Assembly: GCF_014694315.1 (NCBI RefSeq)
Contig: NZ_JAAOXD010000004.1
Coordinates: forward strand, 415,697 to 479,696
Length of the DNA stretch: 64,000 nucleotides
Origin: Arthrobacter ipis
Lineage (GTDB): Bacteria; Actinomycetota; Actinomycetes; Actinomycetales; Micrococcaceae
Direction of reading: 5' to 3'
Positions 15,526 to 24,655 of the stretch are shown here, piece after piece (the stretch's first letter is position 1; each line of letters begins with the position of its first letter). Under the pieces are notes generated by a model. The model ran no database searches. It worked only from the letters and a program-made list of their open reading frames with translations, and had not been told where the DNA came from. Position numbers and translations under genes: made by a program.

Positions 15526-16508
15526 TGCTGGCGCTGGTGCTCCTGCTCGCCGGACCGCTGGCCGGGCTGGCGGCCTGGGCGGTGCAGAATGTTGTGCAGC
15601 CGGCCGGCGCCGCGGTGCACGCTGACACTGCGGACCTCGGGGCGCCCAGGCTCGTGGGTCCCACGGACCCGCGGATGCTGCCCGCCACCGCTGTGGACCG
15701 CGGCGAGGGACCGGAGCAGACCCGGACGCTGCTGATCAGCACCGGCGAGGACGGAACGTACAGCGCCTCCCTTATGCACGGAGGCGGCACCACGCTGGAC
15801 AGCCTCTCAACCATCGCGGCCGCCCGGGACATCCTGGGCAACCCCGGGCAGGAGTCGGTCCGCGACGACGACGAGGTTACCGCGGCCCTGCGCGCCAGCG
15901 TGGCCACCCTGGTGGCTGCCCGCGGTGTCGACCCGCGGCCCGAACTGGAGCGTCTCGGCGTCGGATTCGTCGTCCTTGGCGCCGCTGACACGGCGGCACA
16001 GTTGACCGCCAGCCGAATGGACGCGGTTCCCGGACTGACAGCCGTGGGTCCCACGGACTCGGGCTGGCTCTGGCGCGTGACACCGCTGAACGACGCCGTC
16101 CTGCAGCCCGCCGACGTCGCCCACCGTGTGCGCATTGTGGACGGCAAGGGCGCCACGATCGGGCTGGTCCGCTCGGACCTGACCGAAGCCCAGGCCTCGG
16201 TGCCCAAGGGCCCTGAGGGCCGGCTGCTGGTCCTCGCCGAGCGGGCAGATCCCGGCTGGACCGCCTGGCTTGACGGCCGGAAACTGACCTCCACCACCTC
16301 CGGCTGGTCCCAGGCCTTCACGCTTCCGCCGCAGGCCGGCCAGGTGACAGTCCGGTATGAAAGCCCCTGGGCGCTCTGGTCCGGCATCCTCCAGGCCGCC
16401 GTCATCGGCCTGACGGTCCTGCTGGCGCTCCCGATGCCGGCACGGCGCCCCAACACCGGCCTGTCCAGGGACGAAGGCTCCCTGCGTAAGGAATACCAGA
16501 ATGCATGA
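15468..16508 (+). pseudogene. 5'-truncated glycosyltransferase (only C-terminal part left)
   Basis: The open frame encodes 346 aa, but its first 18 residues are read from the antisense of the IS30 transposase tail. Homologous protein starts at about 15522 (RVLALVLLLAGPLAGLAAW). What follows resembles the C-terminal third of the long (over 1000 aa) actinobacterial membrane GT2 proteins: an extracytoplasmic domain with VGFVVLGAADTAAQL and PGWTAWLDGR, then a last TM helix (SGILQAAVIGLTVLLAL). The catalytic GT-A domain and most TM helices are gone. The ATG at 15468 has no ribosome site. It overlaps the DUF5719 gene by eight bases, the ancestral operon arrangement. Confidence 0.75.
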
Positions 16509-18243
16509 GGAAGAGAACGACGGCGGGACGCCGGCGAAGCCGGGCAGCGGGCCGGTAGCCCGGGCTACTGGAGGCACCGCTCCGGGGACCCGCGCTCCGG
16601 GACGTAACGCTTCCGGAACCAGCGCTTCGGGAACCCGCGCTGCAGGAACCCGGTCCAGCGGGGCCAGCCGCATCGCCGGCCGCCGCGGCATCGTGGCCGG
16701 AGTGCTCTCCGGTGTGGCCATCCTCGCCGCCGGCGGAGGCCTTGTTGCGGCAACAGCCCTGGCGCCGCAGCCGTCGGCCGCCAGGCCGCTGGAGGCTGCG
16801 GAAGCGGCGGTGCCGGCCGGAAGCGTGCAGGACGTCTGCCCGGCTCCGGCGCGGCTCCTCGAAGGAACGCCGGTCGGGACCGACCCCCAGTTCAGCCCCG
16901 TATCCGCCACAGCCAAGAGCACCGTATCCGCAGCGGTGGTCAGCGCGGCGGGCGGCAGCCTTCCCGGCAGCGCGCTCTCCGCCCTGAAGGGGTCCGAGCT
17001 GAGGCGGATCGCCAAGGCGCCCGGCTCGGCGACGGCACCACCAGGCTCCTCCGGAGTACTCGCCGGGGTTGTCGAAGGGGAAACCGTGGACGACGTCAGC
17101 GTGCTGTCCGCGGACGCCCTGGCCAACCGGCAGCCGGCGGCGGGAGCGCTCATGGCCTACACGGCAACCGACGGTGACCTGCAGGGCTCGGCGGCAGCCG
17201 CCTGCCAGACGCCCTCGAACGACCTCTGGCTCGGCGGCGCCAACACCGCGGTGGGCCGCAGCAGCGTCCTCAACCTCACCAATGCCTCCACCACCCCTGC
17301 AACGGTGAACCTCGAGCTTTACGGGAAGACCGGCCAGATCAAGGCCTCCGGCAGCCGCGGCCTGCTGGTGGGGCCGAAGTCGACGCGCTCCATCATCCTG
17401 GCTGGTCTCGCCCCCGGGGAAGAACGGCTGAGTGTGCACGTCCGGAGTACGGGCGGGCCGGTCAGCGCCTTCATCCAGCAGAGCGTGCTGCGCGGGCTGA
17501 CCTCCGGCGGCGTGGATTTCATCGCACCGGGGACCTCCGCGGGTCCGTCCCAGGTGATGACGGGCATCGACATCCAGGACGCCGGGGACGTGAAGTCACT
17601 GACCGGCGGATCCGGTTTTGACGACGCCGGCCCGTCGCTGCAGATCACTGTTCCCGGCCCGTCGGACGCCGTGGTGGAGGTGAAGCTTTTTGGCCGCGCC
17701 GGCCAGCAGGCCCTTCCGGGAGGAGGCGTTGTCACGGCCAAGGCAGGCACCGTTACCGAGGTTCCCCTGTCCGGCGTTCCGGCCGGCCAGTACACCGTTG
17801 CGGCAGCGTCGGACGTCAGCATAGTGGCCGCCGCCCGGGTGAGCCGGGGGCTCAAGGCCAGCCAAAGCCTGGACTTCGCGTGGTCGCCCGCCACGGCCCA
17901 GCTGGGCAGCCAGCACGTGGTCCCTCTTCCCCAGGGCGGGGAGCGGCTGCTGGTCTTCGGAGCCCTGGATGGCAGGGCCACCATTTCCTATACCCCGATT
18001 ACAGCCGACGGGAAATTCCGTACGGCAGCTACCGCGGACATCGCCGCCGGGACCACCACCACCCTTAAGGCAGCCGACCGGATCGGGGACTCCGCCGTCG
18101 TCGGCTATCTGGTGTCCGCCTCGGGCGGAGCCGCCTACGGCACGGTGCTGCTGGAACGGGAAGGCCGGAACGATGTCTCCACCGTGGCCATCGCCCCCGG
18201 TGCAGAAGGACAGGAAAAAGTGCCGGTGACGCTGGGCTACTAG
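16501..18243 (+). CDS. DUF5719-family envelope protein
   Basis: 580 aa. A low-complexity N-terminus of short G-T/A-R/S units (GTRAPGRNASGTSASGTR) is followed by one TM helix (residues about 62-85) and a large extracytoplasmic region of beta-rich repeats with Ser/Thr/Gly/Ala bias (VNLELYGKTGQI, LFGRAGQQ, VPLSGVPAGQY). The fold and the position after a GT2 membrane protein identify the DUF5719 family of actinobacteria, whose function is unknown. The ATG at 16501 has AAGGAA at the right distance and overlaps the GT remnant. Because the upstream gene is broken, its transcription may now depend on a new promoter. Confidence 0.8.
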   Translation: MHEEENDGGTPAKPGSGPVARATGGTAPGTRAPGRNASGTSASGTRAAGTRSSGASRIAGRRGIVAGVLSGVAILAAGGGLVAATALAPQPSAARPLEAAEAAVPAGSVQDVCPAPARLLEGTPVGTDPQFSPVSATAKSTVSAAVVSAAGGSLPGSALSALKGSELRRIAKAPGSATAPPGSSGVLAGVVEGETVDDVSVLSADALANRQPAAGALMAYTATDGDLQGSAAAACQTPSNDLWLGGANTAVGRSSVLNLTNASTTPATVNLELYGKTGQIKASGSRGLLVGPKSTRSIILAGLAPGEERLSVHVRSTGGPVSAFIQQSVLRGLTSGGVDFIAPGTSAGPSQVMTGIDIQDAGDVKSLTGGSGFDDAGPSLQITVPGPSDAVVEVKLFGRAGQQALPGGGVVTAKAGTVTEVPLSGVPAGQYTVAAASDVSIVAAARVSRGLKASQSLDFAWSPATAQLGSQHVVPLPQGGERLLVFGALDGRATISYTPITADGKFRTAATADIAAGTTTTLKAADRIGDSAVVGYLVSASGGAAYGTVLLEREGRNDVSTVAIAPGAEGQEKVPVTLGY

Positions 18244-18303
18244 CCGCGGATTTCGCCGCCGGGGGCTGGAGCCGGCCGTGGGTGGGAACTGATGGTGCCA
18301 GGC

Positions 18304-18816
18304 CTAGTAGCGGCGGCGGTAGACCGGATCCAATGTTTCCGGGGCGACGCCCAGCATTTCGGCGGTGTGCTCCACCACCACATCATGCACCAGGTCCTGG
18401 AGTTCCTCCTTGACGGGACAGGCCTGCTCAACCACGCGGCGGTACAGCGTGATGGTGGGGCCCTCATCCTCGGTGGCGGGGGTATAGCAGCCCAGGGGAG
18501 CGGGCGAGCCGTCGGCCAGCAGCTGTTCCAGGTTGGGCGGGATCTCCTCGACGGCGAACCGGACGCCGTCGAGCGGCTTGCCCCAGATGTCATGAAGCCG
18601 CTGGGCGGAGTCCATGACGAGTTCATCAAACCGGTCCGAGCGGCTCCGGTAGCCGGGGAGCGTGGGCAGCAGCAGTTCGCCCCGGAGGCCGCGGCCGTGC
18701 CGGTTGCGCCGGCGTTGGGTGAAGCTCCGGCCAGCGGGAGCCCCGTCGGCGTCCCGGGGCGTTTCCGGGTCAGCCAACCGGACCGTGAAACCCGAAGAAT
18801 GGTGCGATGACTGCAT
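18304..18816 (-). CDS. Zincin_1-like (metallopeptidase-family) protein lacking a visible HExxH motif
   Basis: 170-aa protein matching the small metallopeptidase-like family found in this actinobacterial neighbourhood (body DELVMDSAQRLHD, VRFAVEEIPPN, ITLYRRVVEQAC). Where family members elsewhere have an HExxHxxG zinc site, this protein reads VVVEHTAEMLGV, so the HE pair is not in register and only one His remains. It is therefore probably not a zinc peptidase in the classical sense. The N-terminus is Arg/His-rich (RRRNRHGRG). It is divergent from the DUF3499 gene and convergent with the DUF5719 gene. Confidence 0.8.
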   Translation of the reverse strand: MQSSHHSSGFTVRLADPETPRDADGAPAGRSFTQRRRNRHGRGLRGELLLPTLPGYRSRSDRFDELVMDSAQRLHDIWGKPLDGVRFAVEEIPPNLEQLLADGSPAPLGCYTPATEDEGPTITLYRRVVEQACPVKEELQDLVHDVVVEHTAEMLGVAPETLDPVYRRRY

Positions 18817-18938
18817 ATACAGACTTTAGACCCGCCGAATGATTTGTGCGACATAACCGGACCGGAGCGGCGCTGCCGTGGCACGGGCCGTTCGTCAATG
18901 TCGGGAAATCTCCCTGAGGCGGAGTATTCTGTGTTTTC

Positions 18939-19322
18939 GTGGGTGCAATACGTCAGTGTTCCAGGTCAGCCTGCCGCCAGTCTGCGGTGGCAACTTTGAC
19001 GTACGTCTACGCGGACTCCACGGCCGTCCTCGGCCCGCTGGCAACCTATGCGGAGCCGCACTGCTACGACCTTTGCGAGCAGCACGCCAATTCGCTCACC
19101 GTCCCGCGCGGCTGGGAAGTACTCCGCCTCGCCATGCCCTCGCAGCCGCCGCAGCCCGGTCCGGACGACCTCCTCGCCCTGGCGGACGCCGTCCGTGAGG
19201 CTGCGTCCCGCCCTGCGTCCCCGGCCCCGGGGCAGCGCGCCGCCCACTCGGCGCTGGAAGCGCCCGCCGCAACCGAAGGCACTCGCCGCGGCCACCTGCG
19301 CGTCCTGCGCGAACCGTCCTAG
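18939..19322 (+). CDS. DUF3499-family protein
   Basis: 127 aa beginning MGAIRQCSRSAC, the diagnostic start of the actinobacterial DUF3499 family, with a second Cys pair in HCYDLCEQH. The four cysteines suggest a small zinc-ribbon. TLTYVYADSTAVLGPL is the conserved core; the C-terminal half is Ala/Pro-rich and variable. The start is GTG at 18939. In many actinobacteria the family lies next to phosphomannomutase, but here the next gene is the Trm112-like one. Confidence 0.88.
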   Translation: MGAIRQCSRSACRQSAVATLTYVYADSTAVLGPLATYAEPHCYDLCEQHANSLTVPRGWEVLRLAMPSQPPQPGPDDLLALADAVREAASRPASPAPGQRAAHSALEAPAATEGTRRGHLRVLREPS

Positions 19323-19414
19323 GCTGCACCGACCGTCCTCATACCGAACTGGCGGTAGGCTGGAAGCTGAAATCCGTCAGCCACAGCGCTTGTGCCCAGC
19401 AGGGAGCATCCACC

Positions 19415-19654
19415 ATGCCAAAGATCAGTCCTGAACTGTTGTCCGTTCTGCGTTGCCCGGTCACCGGATCGGCTCTGACCCAGGAGGGCGAGGAACTCGT
19501 CTCAACGGCGGCGGCGGAGAGCGGCGAACGGCTGCGGTACGCCATCGAAGACGGCATTCCGCTGCTGCTTCCCCCGGAGCTCCGCGCCGCAGCCACGGCC
19601 GCCCGGTCAGACCAGCACGACGCCGGCCCGGCAGCGGCCGCCCCCACCGCCTAA
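19415..19654 (+). CDS. Trm112-family protein
   Basis: 79-aa protein [21 protein letters not shown]..., with the typical C-terminal block [14 protein letters not shown] of the bacterial Trm112/YcaR family. Only one Cys of the usual metal site (RCPVTG) is present. Family members act as small partners or activators of methyltransferases, but the bacterial role is poorly defined. AGGGAG precedes the ATG at 19415. A 52-bp gap leads to ahcY. Confidence 0.85.
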   Translation: MPKISPELLSVLRCPVTGSALTQEGEELVSTAAAESGERLRYAIEDGIPLLLPPELRAAATAARSDQHDAGPAAAAPTA

Positions 19655-19706
19655 CACCCAGCCAGCACCGCAGAAGGCTAGACGCCGGATACAGCAAAGG
19701 ATTCCC

Positions 19707-21188
19707 ATGACGTTCGATTACAAGGTTGCCGACATCTCCCTGGCCGAGGCCGGGCGCCACCAGATCCGCCTCGCCGAGCACGAGATGCCGGGGCTCATGT
19801 CGCTGCGCCGGGAATTCGGACCCACCCAGCCCCTCAAGGGCGCCCGGATCGCAGGGTCGCTGCACATGACCGTGCAGACCGCAGTGCTCATCGAGACCCT
19901 CACGGCACTCGGCGCCGAGGTCCGCTGGGCCTCCTGCAACATCTTTTCCACCCAGGATGAGGCCGCGGCCGCCGTCGTCGTGGGTACCGGCACCGTGGAG
20001 GACCCGCAGGGCGTTCCCGTGTTTGCCTGGAAGGGCGAAACGCTGGAGGAATACTGGTGGACCGCGGAGCAGATCCTCACCTGGCCCGGTGCTGACACGA
20101 ACCCTGAGCTGGGCCCGAACATGATTCTCGACGACGGCGGCGACGCCACGCTGCTGCTGCACCGCGGCGTGGAGTTTGAGGCGGCCGGCGCCGTTCCGGC
20201 CGCCGCCGCCAACGACCCCGAAGAATACGGGATCGTCCTTGACGTCCTGCGCCGGACGCTGGCTGAGGACCCGAAGAAGTGGACCCGGCTCGCCGCCGGC
20301 ATCCACGGCGTCAGCGAGGAAACCACCACGGGCGTGCACCGCCTCTACCAGCTGGCCGAACAGGGCAAGCTGCTCTTCCCGGCCATCAACGTCAACGACT
20401 CCGTGACGAAGAGCAAGTTCGACAACAAGTACGGCATCCGCCACTCCCTGCCGGACGGCCTCAACCGGGCCACCGATGTCCTCATGGGCGGCAAGGTCGC
20501 CGTCGTCTGTGGTTACGGCGACGTCGGCAAGGGTGCCGCCGAGGCGCTCCGCGGTCAGGGCGCGCGCGTGATCGTTACCGAAATCGATCCCATCTGCGCA
20601 CTGCAGGCCGCCATGGACGGCTATCAGGTGGCCAAGCTGGAGAGCGTGCTGGACCAGGGCGACATCTTCATCACCACCACAGGCAACAAGGACGTCATCA
20701 TGGCCGAGCACATGGCCGGCATGAAGAACAAGGCCATCGTGGGCAACATCGGGCACTTCGACAACGAAATCGACATGGCGGGCCTCGCCCGTATCCCCGG
20801 CATCCGGAAAATCGAGATCAAGCCCCAGGTCCACGAATGGGTGTTCGGCGGCGACGCGGCGGACGCCACCCGGTCCATCATCGTCCTGTCCGAAGGGCGC
20901 CTGCTGAACCTGGGCAACGCCACCGGCCACCCGTCGTTCGTCATGAGTAACTCCTTCGCCAACCAGACCATCGCCCAGATCGAGCTGTTCACCAAGAAGG
21001 ACCAGCCCGAAGGCGAGCGGGAATACGAAAACCAGGTCTACGTGCTGCCCAAGATCCTGGACGAGAAGGTGGCGCGGCTGCACCTCGGTGCCCTGGGTGT
21101 TGAGCTCACCGAACTGTCCAAGGACCAGGCCGAGTACCTCGACGTGGACGTGGCCGGCCCATTCAAGCCGGAGCACTACCGCTACTAA
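19707..21188 (+). CDS. ahcY: Adenosylhomocysteinase
   Basis: 493-aa SAH hydrolase that converts S-adenosylhomocysteine to adenosine and homocysteine, completing the methyl cycle. The N-terminal substrate domain begins [14 protein letters not shown]. The NAD-binding motif [18 protein letters not shown], the [10 protein letters not shown] block and the C-terminal PFKPEHYRY tail complete the enzyme. The length is that of the long-insert actinobacterial/plant-like form. A GC-rich hairpin lies just after the stop. Confidence 0.96.
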   Translation: MTFDYKVADISLAEAGRHQIRLAEHEMPGLMSLRREFGPTQPLKGARIAGSLHMTVQTAVLIETLTALGAEVRWASCNIFSTQDEAAAAVVVGTGTVEDPQGVPVFAWKGETLEEYWWTAEQILTWPGADTNPELGPNMILDDGGDATLLLHRGVEFEAAGAVPAAAANDPEEYGIVLDVLRRTLAEDPKKWTRLAAGIHGVSEETTTGVHRLYQLAEQGKLLFPAINVNDSVTKSKFDNKYGIRHSLPDGLNRATDVLMGGKVAVVCGYGDVGKGAAEALRGQGARVIVTEIDPICALQAAMDGYQVAKLESVLDQGDIFITTTGNKDVIMAEHMAGMKNKAIVGNIGHFDNEIDMAGLARIPGIRKIEIKPQVHEWVFGGDAADATRSIIVLSEGRLLNLGNATGHPSFVMSNSFANQTIAQIELFTKKDQPEGEREYENQVYVLPKILDEKVARLHLGALGVELTELSKDQAEYLDVDVAGPFKPEHYRY

Positions 21189-21197
21189 AAGTGGCCC

Positions 21198-21224
21198 GCC
21201 ACGGCGCACCGAGTGCGCCGTGGC
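21198..21224 (+). terminator. Hairpin after ahcY
   Basis: Perfect 12-bp stem gccacggcgcac/gtgcgccgtggc with a 3-base loop, 9 bases after the ahcY stop. There is no U-tract, so it is a possible terminator or mRNA-stability element. Confidence 0.55.
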
Positions 21225-21373
21225 CGCCGCTGCGCGTCATGGCTACCCGGCGCGCCGTGGGCCTCCGCGCCAGGGGCAGCGCCGCCGTGCGATAAAATCG
21301 ACTGGTCAGCGTTGCCGCTGGGCACACGGACGGATGCCGATCGGCAGCCCGGTGGGACACGGAGAAACCAGTC

Positions 21374-22606
21374 ATGACGGAAAAGAACAACCGCAAAACC
21401 GGCAAGATCATCGCCGTCGTCGCTATTTGCGCTGCGGTTGCCGCCGGCGGAATCGGCGTCGCCACCGCTCCTGGCTGGGCCAACCCCGCGCCCCAATCCG
21501 AGGCCTCCAACCCCGTGCGCAACGAGCCGGGCCTGGCCACCCCCGTGGTCAAGGCCGTGGAACTGGGTGTGACACCGCTCGATGGCGCCAAAGGCGTAAA
21601 TCCCGCGGTGGCGCCCTCCGTCAAGGCGGTCAACGGCCGCGTCCAGGACGTTGTGCTGGTGCCCACCGCCGGGGGAGAGTCCGTCAAGGGCACCGTCAGC
21701 GCCGACGGCAGCACATGGACAGCCGTGGACCCGCTGCTCTTCAACACGCCCTATAACTACAGCTACACGATCGTGGATGAGGCGGGCCGGGAAACCAAGA
21801 AGGCCCAGACCTTCACCACCGTGGAGCCCGCCAATGAGGCGGACGCCGCCGTATACCCGGAGAACGGCTCCACGGTCGGCGCAGGGCAGCCCATCGACAT
21901 CGTGTTCAGCGAACCCGTCACCAACAAGGCGGCGGTTGAAAAGGCCGTCAAGATCACCGTCTCATCCAAGCAGCCCGTCGCCTGGCACTGGTACTCGGAT
22001 CAGAAGGTGCGCATCCGCCCAGAGAAGTTCTGGGCATCCAACAGCCAGGTCACCGTGGACATGAACCTGTTCGGCGTGGAGTTCGGCAACGGCATGATCG
22101 GCAACTTCGACGCCAAGGTGCAGTTCAAGGTGGGCCAGCAGCGCCTGGCAGTGGTGGACGACAACACCAAAACCATGAAGGTCTACTTCGACGGCAAGCT
22201 GGTCAGGACCGCACCCGTCACCCTGGGCGGTTCCGACTGGCTTTCTCCGTCCGGCTACGCCGTGATCATGGAGCAGGAACGGAATTCCAAGTTCAACGCC
22301 GGGAGCATCGGCCTGAAGCCCGGCGACAAGGGGTACTACCCGCCGCTGACCGTGGAGTACGCCAACAGGCTCACGTCCTCCGGCGTCTATGTCCATCAGG
22401 CGCTCGAATCGGCATGGGGCTACGTGGGCGTATCCAACGTTTCCCACGGCTGTGTCGGGCTGCTGCCCGTGGACGCTGCCTGGTTCTTCAACAACATGAA
22501 GTCCGGCGACGTCGTCCAGGTCCTGAACACTGGCGCCGCGCCGGTGGAGCCGCTCGAGGGCTACGGCGACTGGAACATTCCCTGGGCCCAGTACGCCAAA
22601 CGCTAG
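21374..22606 (+). CDS. L,D-transpeptidase with Ig-like domains
   Basis: 410-aa envelope enzyme. An N-terminal TM or signal segment (IIAVVAICAAVAAGGIGVATA) is followed by two Ig-like domains (residues about 50-270) of the kind found in mycobacterial Ldt proteins, and then a YkuD catalytic domain with the HGCVGLL motif carrying the active-site Cys and His. It forms 3-3 peptidoglycan cross-links, a beta-lactam-tolerant mode of linkage. Start ATG 21374. No lipobox is seen, so anchoring is by the TM helix or by secretion. Confidence 0.92.
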   Translation: MTEKNNRKTGKIIAVVAICAAVAAGGIGVATAPGWANPAPQSEASNPVRNEPGLATPVVKAVELGVTPLDGAKGVNPAVAPSVKAVNGRVQDVVLVPTAGGESVKGTVSADGSTWTAVDPLLFNTPYNYSYTIVDEAGRETKKAQTFTTVEPANEADAAVYPENGSTVGAGQPIDIVFSEPVTNKAAVEKAVKITVSSKQPVAWHWYSDQKVRIRPEKFWASNSQVTVDMNLFGVEFGNGMIGNFDAKVQFKVGQQRLAVVDDNTKTMKVYFDGKLVRTAPVTLGGSDWLSPSGYAVIMEQERNSKFNAGSIGLKPGDKGYYPPLTVEYANRLTSSGVYVHQALESAWGYVGVSNVSHGCVGLLPVDAAWFFNNMKSGDVVQVLNTGAAPVEPLEGYGDWNIPWAQYAKR

Positions 22607-22624
22607 GCCCCGGTACGCCAAACG

Positions 22625-23437
22625 CTAGCTGTCCCGTGACGCCGTGAACGGCAGCCGGTGCAGCCGTTCCCCGATCCTGTTGCTTTCCGTGCGTGCCGCG
22701 CCCAAACGGCGGAGTTCGCGGATGCGTCGTTCGGCCAGGACCGCCGCCAGGTAGTCGTCGGGAGTGGTCCCCGGCGGCGGTGACGGTGCCACATACCCGG
22801 ACATTTCGGTGGCGAGGGCTGCGGCCATGCCGCTGCGCGACAGCGGCGACATCCGCGGAGCCTGGCGCATGAATTGCGCGGCACGCCGTCCCAAGGCGTC
22901 CGGAATCCGGCCGATGTCCGCGGCTTCAGCCCAGGCGGCCAGGTGCCGCGGAGTGACGGGGACGATTGAGGGTTCCACCGGTACCCGGCGCCGCAGCGAG
23001 TAGGTGCCCGCCACAATGTCGCCCAGCCGGCGGGACCTGCCGTCGAAGAGGGCGACTGCGATGGCAACACCGCCGAAGGTCAGGTAGATCTCCAGGAAGC
23101 CGATCAGCGCCCTGATGACCGCGTGGCGGAAACGGATGGCCCCGCCGTCGTCACGCACTATCCTCAGCCCGGCCGCCAGTTTCCCGAGCGACAGGCCCCG
23201 GGTCAGGGTCTCCACCGTTGCGGGGAGAATGACGAAGCACAGCACCACACTGACCAGGGTGAATGCCCCGGCCGCCGCCTCGTCCAGTTCATCGCGGGCG
23301 GCGCCCATTGCCATGAGTATTGCTATCAGCAGGGCGGAATGCACCACGACGTCAAGCAACAGGCCGAGGGCGCGGGCAGCGAAGGACGCCGGACGGAGTT
23401 CAAGGACGACTGCCTCGCCTGTGATGAGTGGACTCAA
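22625..23437 (-). CDS. RDD-family membrane protein
   Basis: About 270 aa from a TTG at 23437 (LSPLITGEAVVLELRPAS, the usual start of this family). A longer reading to 23476 has no ribosome site. The RDD signature is present as ASFAARALGLLLDVVV near the start and SLGKLAAGLRIVRDDG before the last helices, with four TM segments in all. The cytosolic C-terminal tail is Arg/Ala-rich and may interact with partners. It is divergent from the SpoIIM-like gene. RDD and SpoIIM-like proteins commonly neighbour MoxR/DUF58 clusters in actinobacteria. Confidence 0.82.
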   Translation of the reverse strand: MSPLITGEAVVLELRPASFAARALGLLLDVVVHSALLIAILMAMGAARDELDEAAAGAFTLVSVVLCFVILPATVETLTRGLSLGKLAAGLRIVRDDGGAIRFRHAVIRALIGFLEIYLTFGGVAIAVALFDGRSRRLGDIVAGTYSLRRRVPVEPSIVPVTPRHLAAWAEAADIGRIPDALGRRAAQFMRQAPRMSPLSRSGMAAALATEMSGYVAPSPPPGTTPDDYLAAVLAERRIRELRRLGAARTESNRIGERLHRLPFTASRDS

Positions 23438-23513
23438 TTCCTGCCCCCTACGTCGTTCCGGCCACCGGTCGCTCAAAGTCTAGTTCGCCACAGACTAGGG
23501 TAGGAGCGTGGAC

Positions 23514-24500
23514 ATGGATGCCTTCTCCGCCGTCAACTCTGACACGTGGTCGCGGCTGCATCACCTTGCGCACCAGCGGCGCCTGAGCGGTGCCGACGCC
23601 GATGAACTGCTGCGCCTGTACCAGGTGTCCTCCGCCCATCTTTCCCTGCTGCGTTCCACCGGGCCGGAAAGCGGCCTGTCCGCCTCCCTCTCTGCCTCTT
23701 TGGCGCAGGCGCGCACCCGTTTCACCGGGGCACGGTCGAACTTCATGGAGGATCTGGCGCAGTTCTTCGTGCTGGCCCTCCCGGCCGCGCTGTACCGAAT
23801 TCGCTGGCTGACCGTGGCCTGTGGCGCCGCATTCTGCCTGGTTGGCTGCGCCTTCGCTCTGTGGATTGGCACTTCGCCCGAGGCCCTGCGTGCCGTTGCC
23901 ACGGAAAGGGAGGTCCAGCGGTACGTGGAGCAGGACTTTATTGACTACTACTCGGAGAATCCGGCGGCGTCCTTTGCCGGAGCCGTCTGGACCAACAACG
24001 CGTGGATCAGCGCCCAAGCCGTGGCCCTGGGCATCACCGGTTTCTGGGTGCCCATGATCCTGTTCGCCAACGCCCAGGGGGTGGGGATGGCCGCCGGGAT
24101 GTTCGCCGCGGTGGGAAAAACGGACGTGTTCTTCAGTTACATCCTGCCGCACGGGCTCATGGAACTGACGGCAGTGTTCGTGGCCTGCGCGGCAGGGCTG
24201 AGAATCTTTTGGGCGATGGTGTCGCCGGGCACCCGGACCCGGTCCCGCGCCGTCGCAGCGGAGGGCCGGTCCATGATCACGGTGGCGCTTGGCCTGGTTC
24301 TGGTGCTGTTTGTCTCAGGCCTTGTGGAGGGTTTCGTTACGCCCAGCACTTTGCCGGTGTGGGCAAAGATCAGTATCGGCGCGGCGGTGCTGGCGGCATA
24401 CTGGTGGTATGTGCTGGTCTGCGGGGGACGGGCCTACCGCGCCGGGGCGCGCGGCGACCTGGGCAGCCAGGACGCCGGCTACACAGAACTTGCAGCCTGA
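23514..24500 (+). CDS. SpoIIM-like (stage II sporulation protein M, DUF95) membrane protein
   Basis: 328 aa. The ATG at 23514 is preferred over the GTG at 23508 because TAGGAG (23501-23506) is seven bases from the ATG but touches the GTG. A soluble N-terminal helical region is followed by about five TM helices, with the family blocks FFVLALPAALYRIRW, NNAWISAQAVALGITGF and ILPHGLMELTAVFVA. In non-sporulating actinobacteria the function is unknown; the family shares origin with the SpoIIM peptidoglycan-remodelling component. It is divergent from the RDD gene. Confidence 0.85.
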   Translation: MDAFSAVNSDTWSRLHHLAHQRRLSGADADELLRLYQVSSAHLSLLRSTGPESGLSASLSASLAQARTRFTGARSNFMEDLAQFFVLALPAALYRIRWLTVACGAAFCLVGCAFALWIGTSPEALRAVATEREVQRYVEQDFIDYYSENPAASFAGAVWTNNAWISAQAVALGITGFWVPMILFANAQGVGMAAGMFAAVGKTDVFFSYILPHGLMELTAVFVACAAGLRIFWAMVSPGTRTRSRAVAAEGRSMITVALGLVLVLFVSGLVEGFVTPSTLPVWAKISIGAAVLAAYWWYVLVCGGRAYRAGARGDLGSQDAGYTELAA

Positions 24501-24655
24501 TTACTACCGCCGGCTGATTATTCCTGCCGTGGCGGGGTGGCACATCGCGGTGCCAGAGCGGCTGACGGTAGGCTCTTGGGGAGATACAAAGCGCTGCCCG
24601 GCCCCGGCATTCCCGGTGGCCTCGGAGCGTGGACGCCTACGGAAGTGAAGCTGCA

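Noticed and set aside
19461..21209. 582-aa minus-strand frame across ahcY
   Set aside because: Antisense shadow; ahcY has all family motifs on the plus strand.
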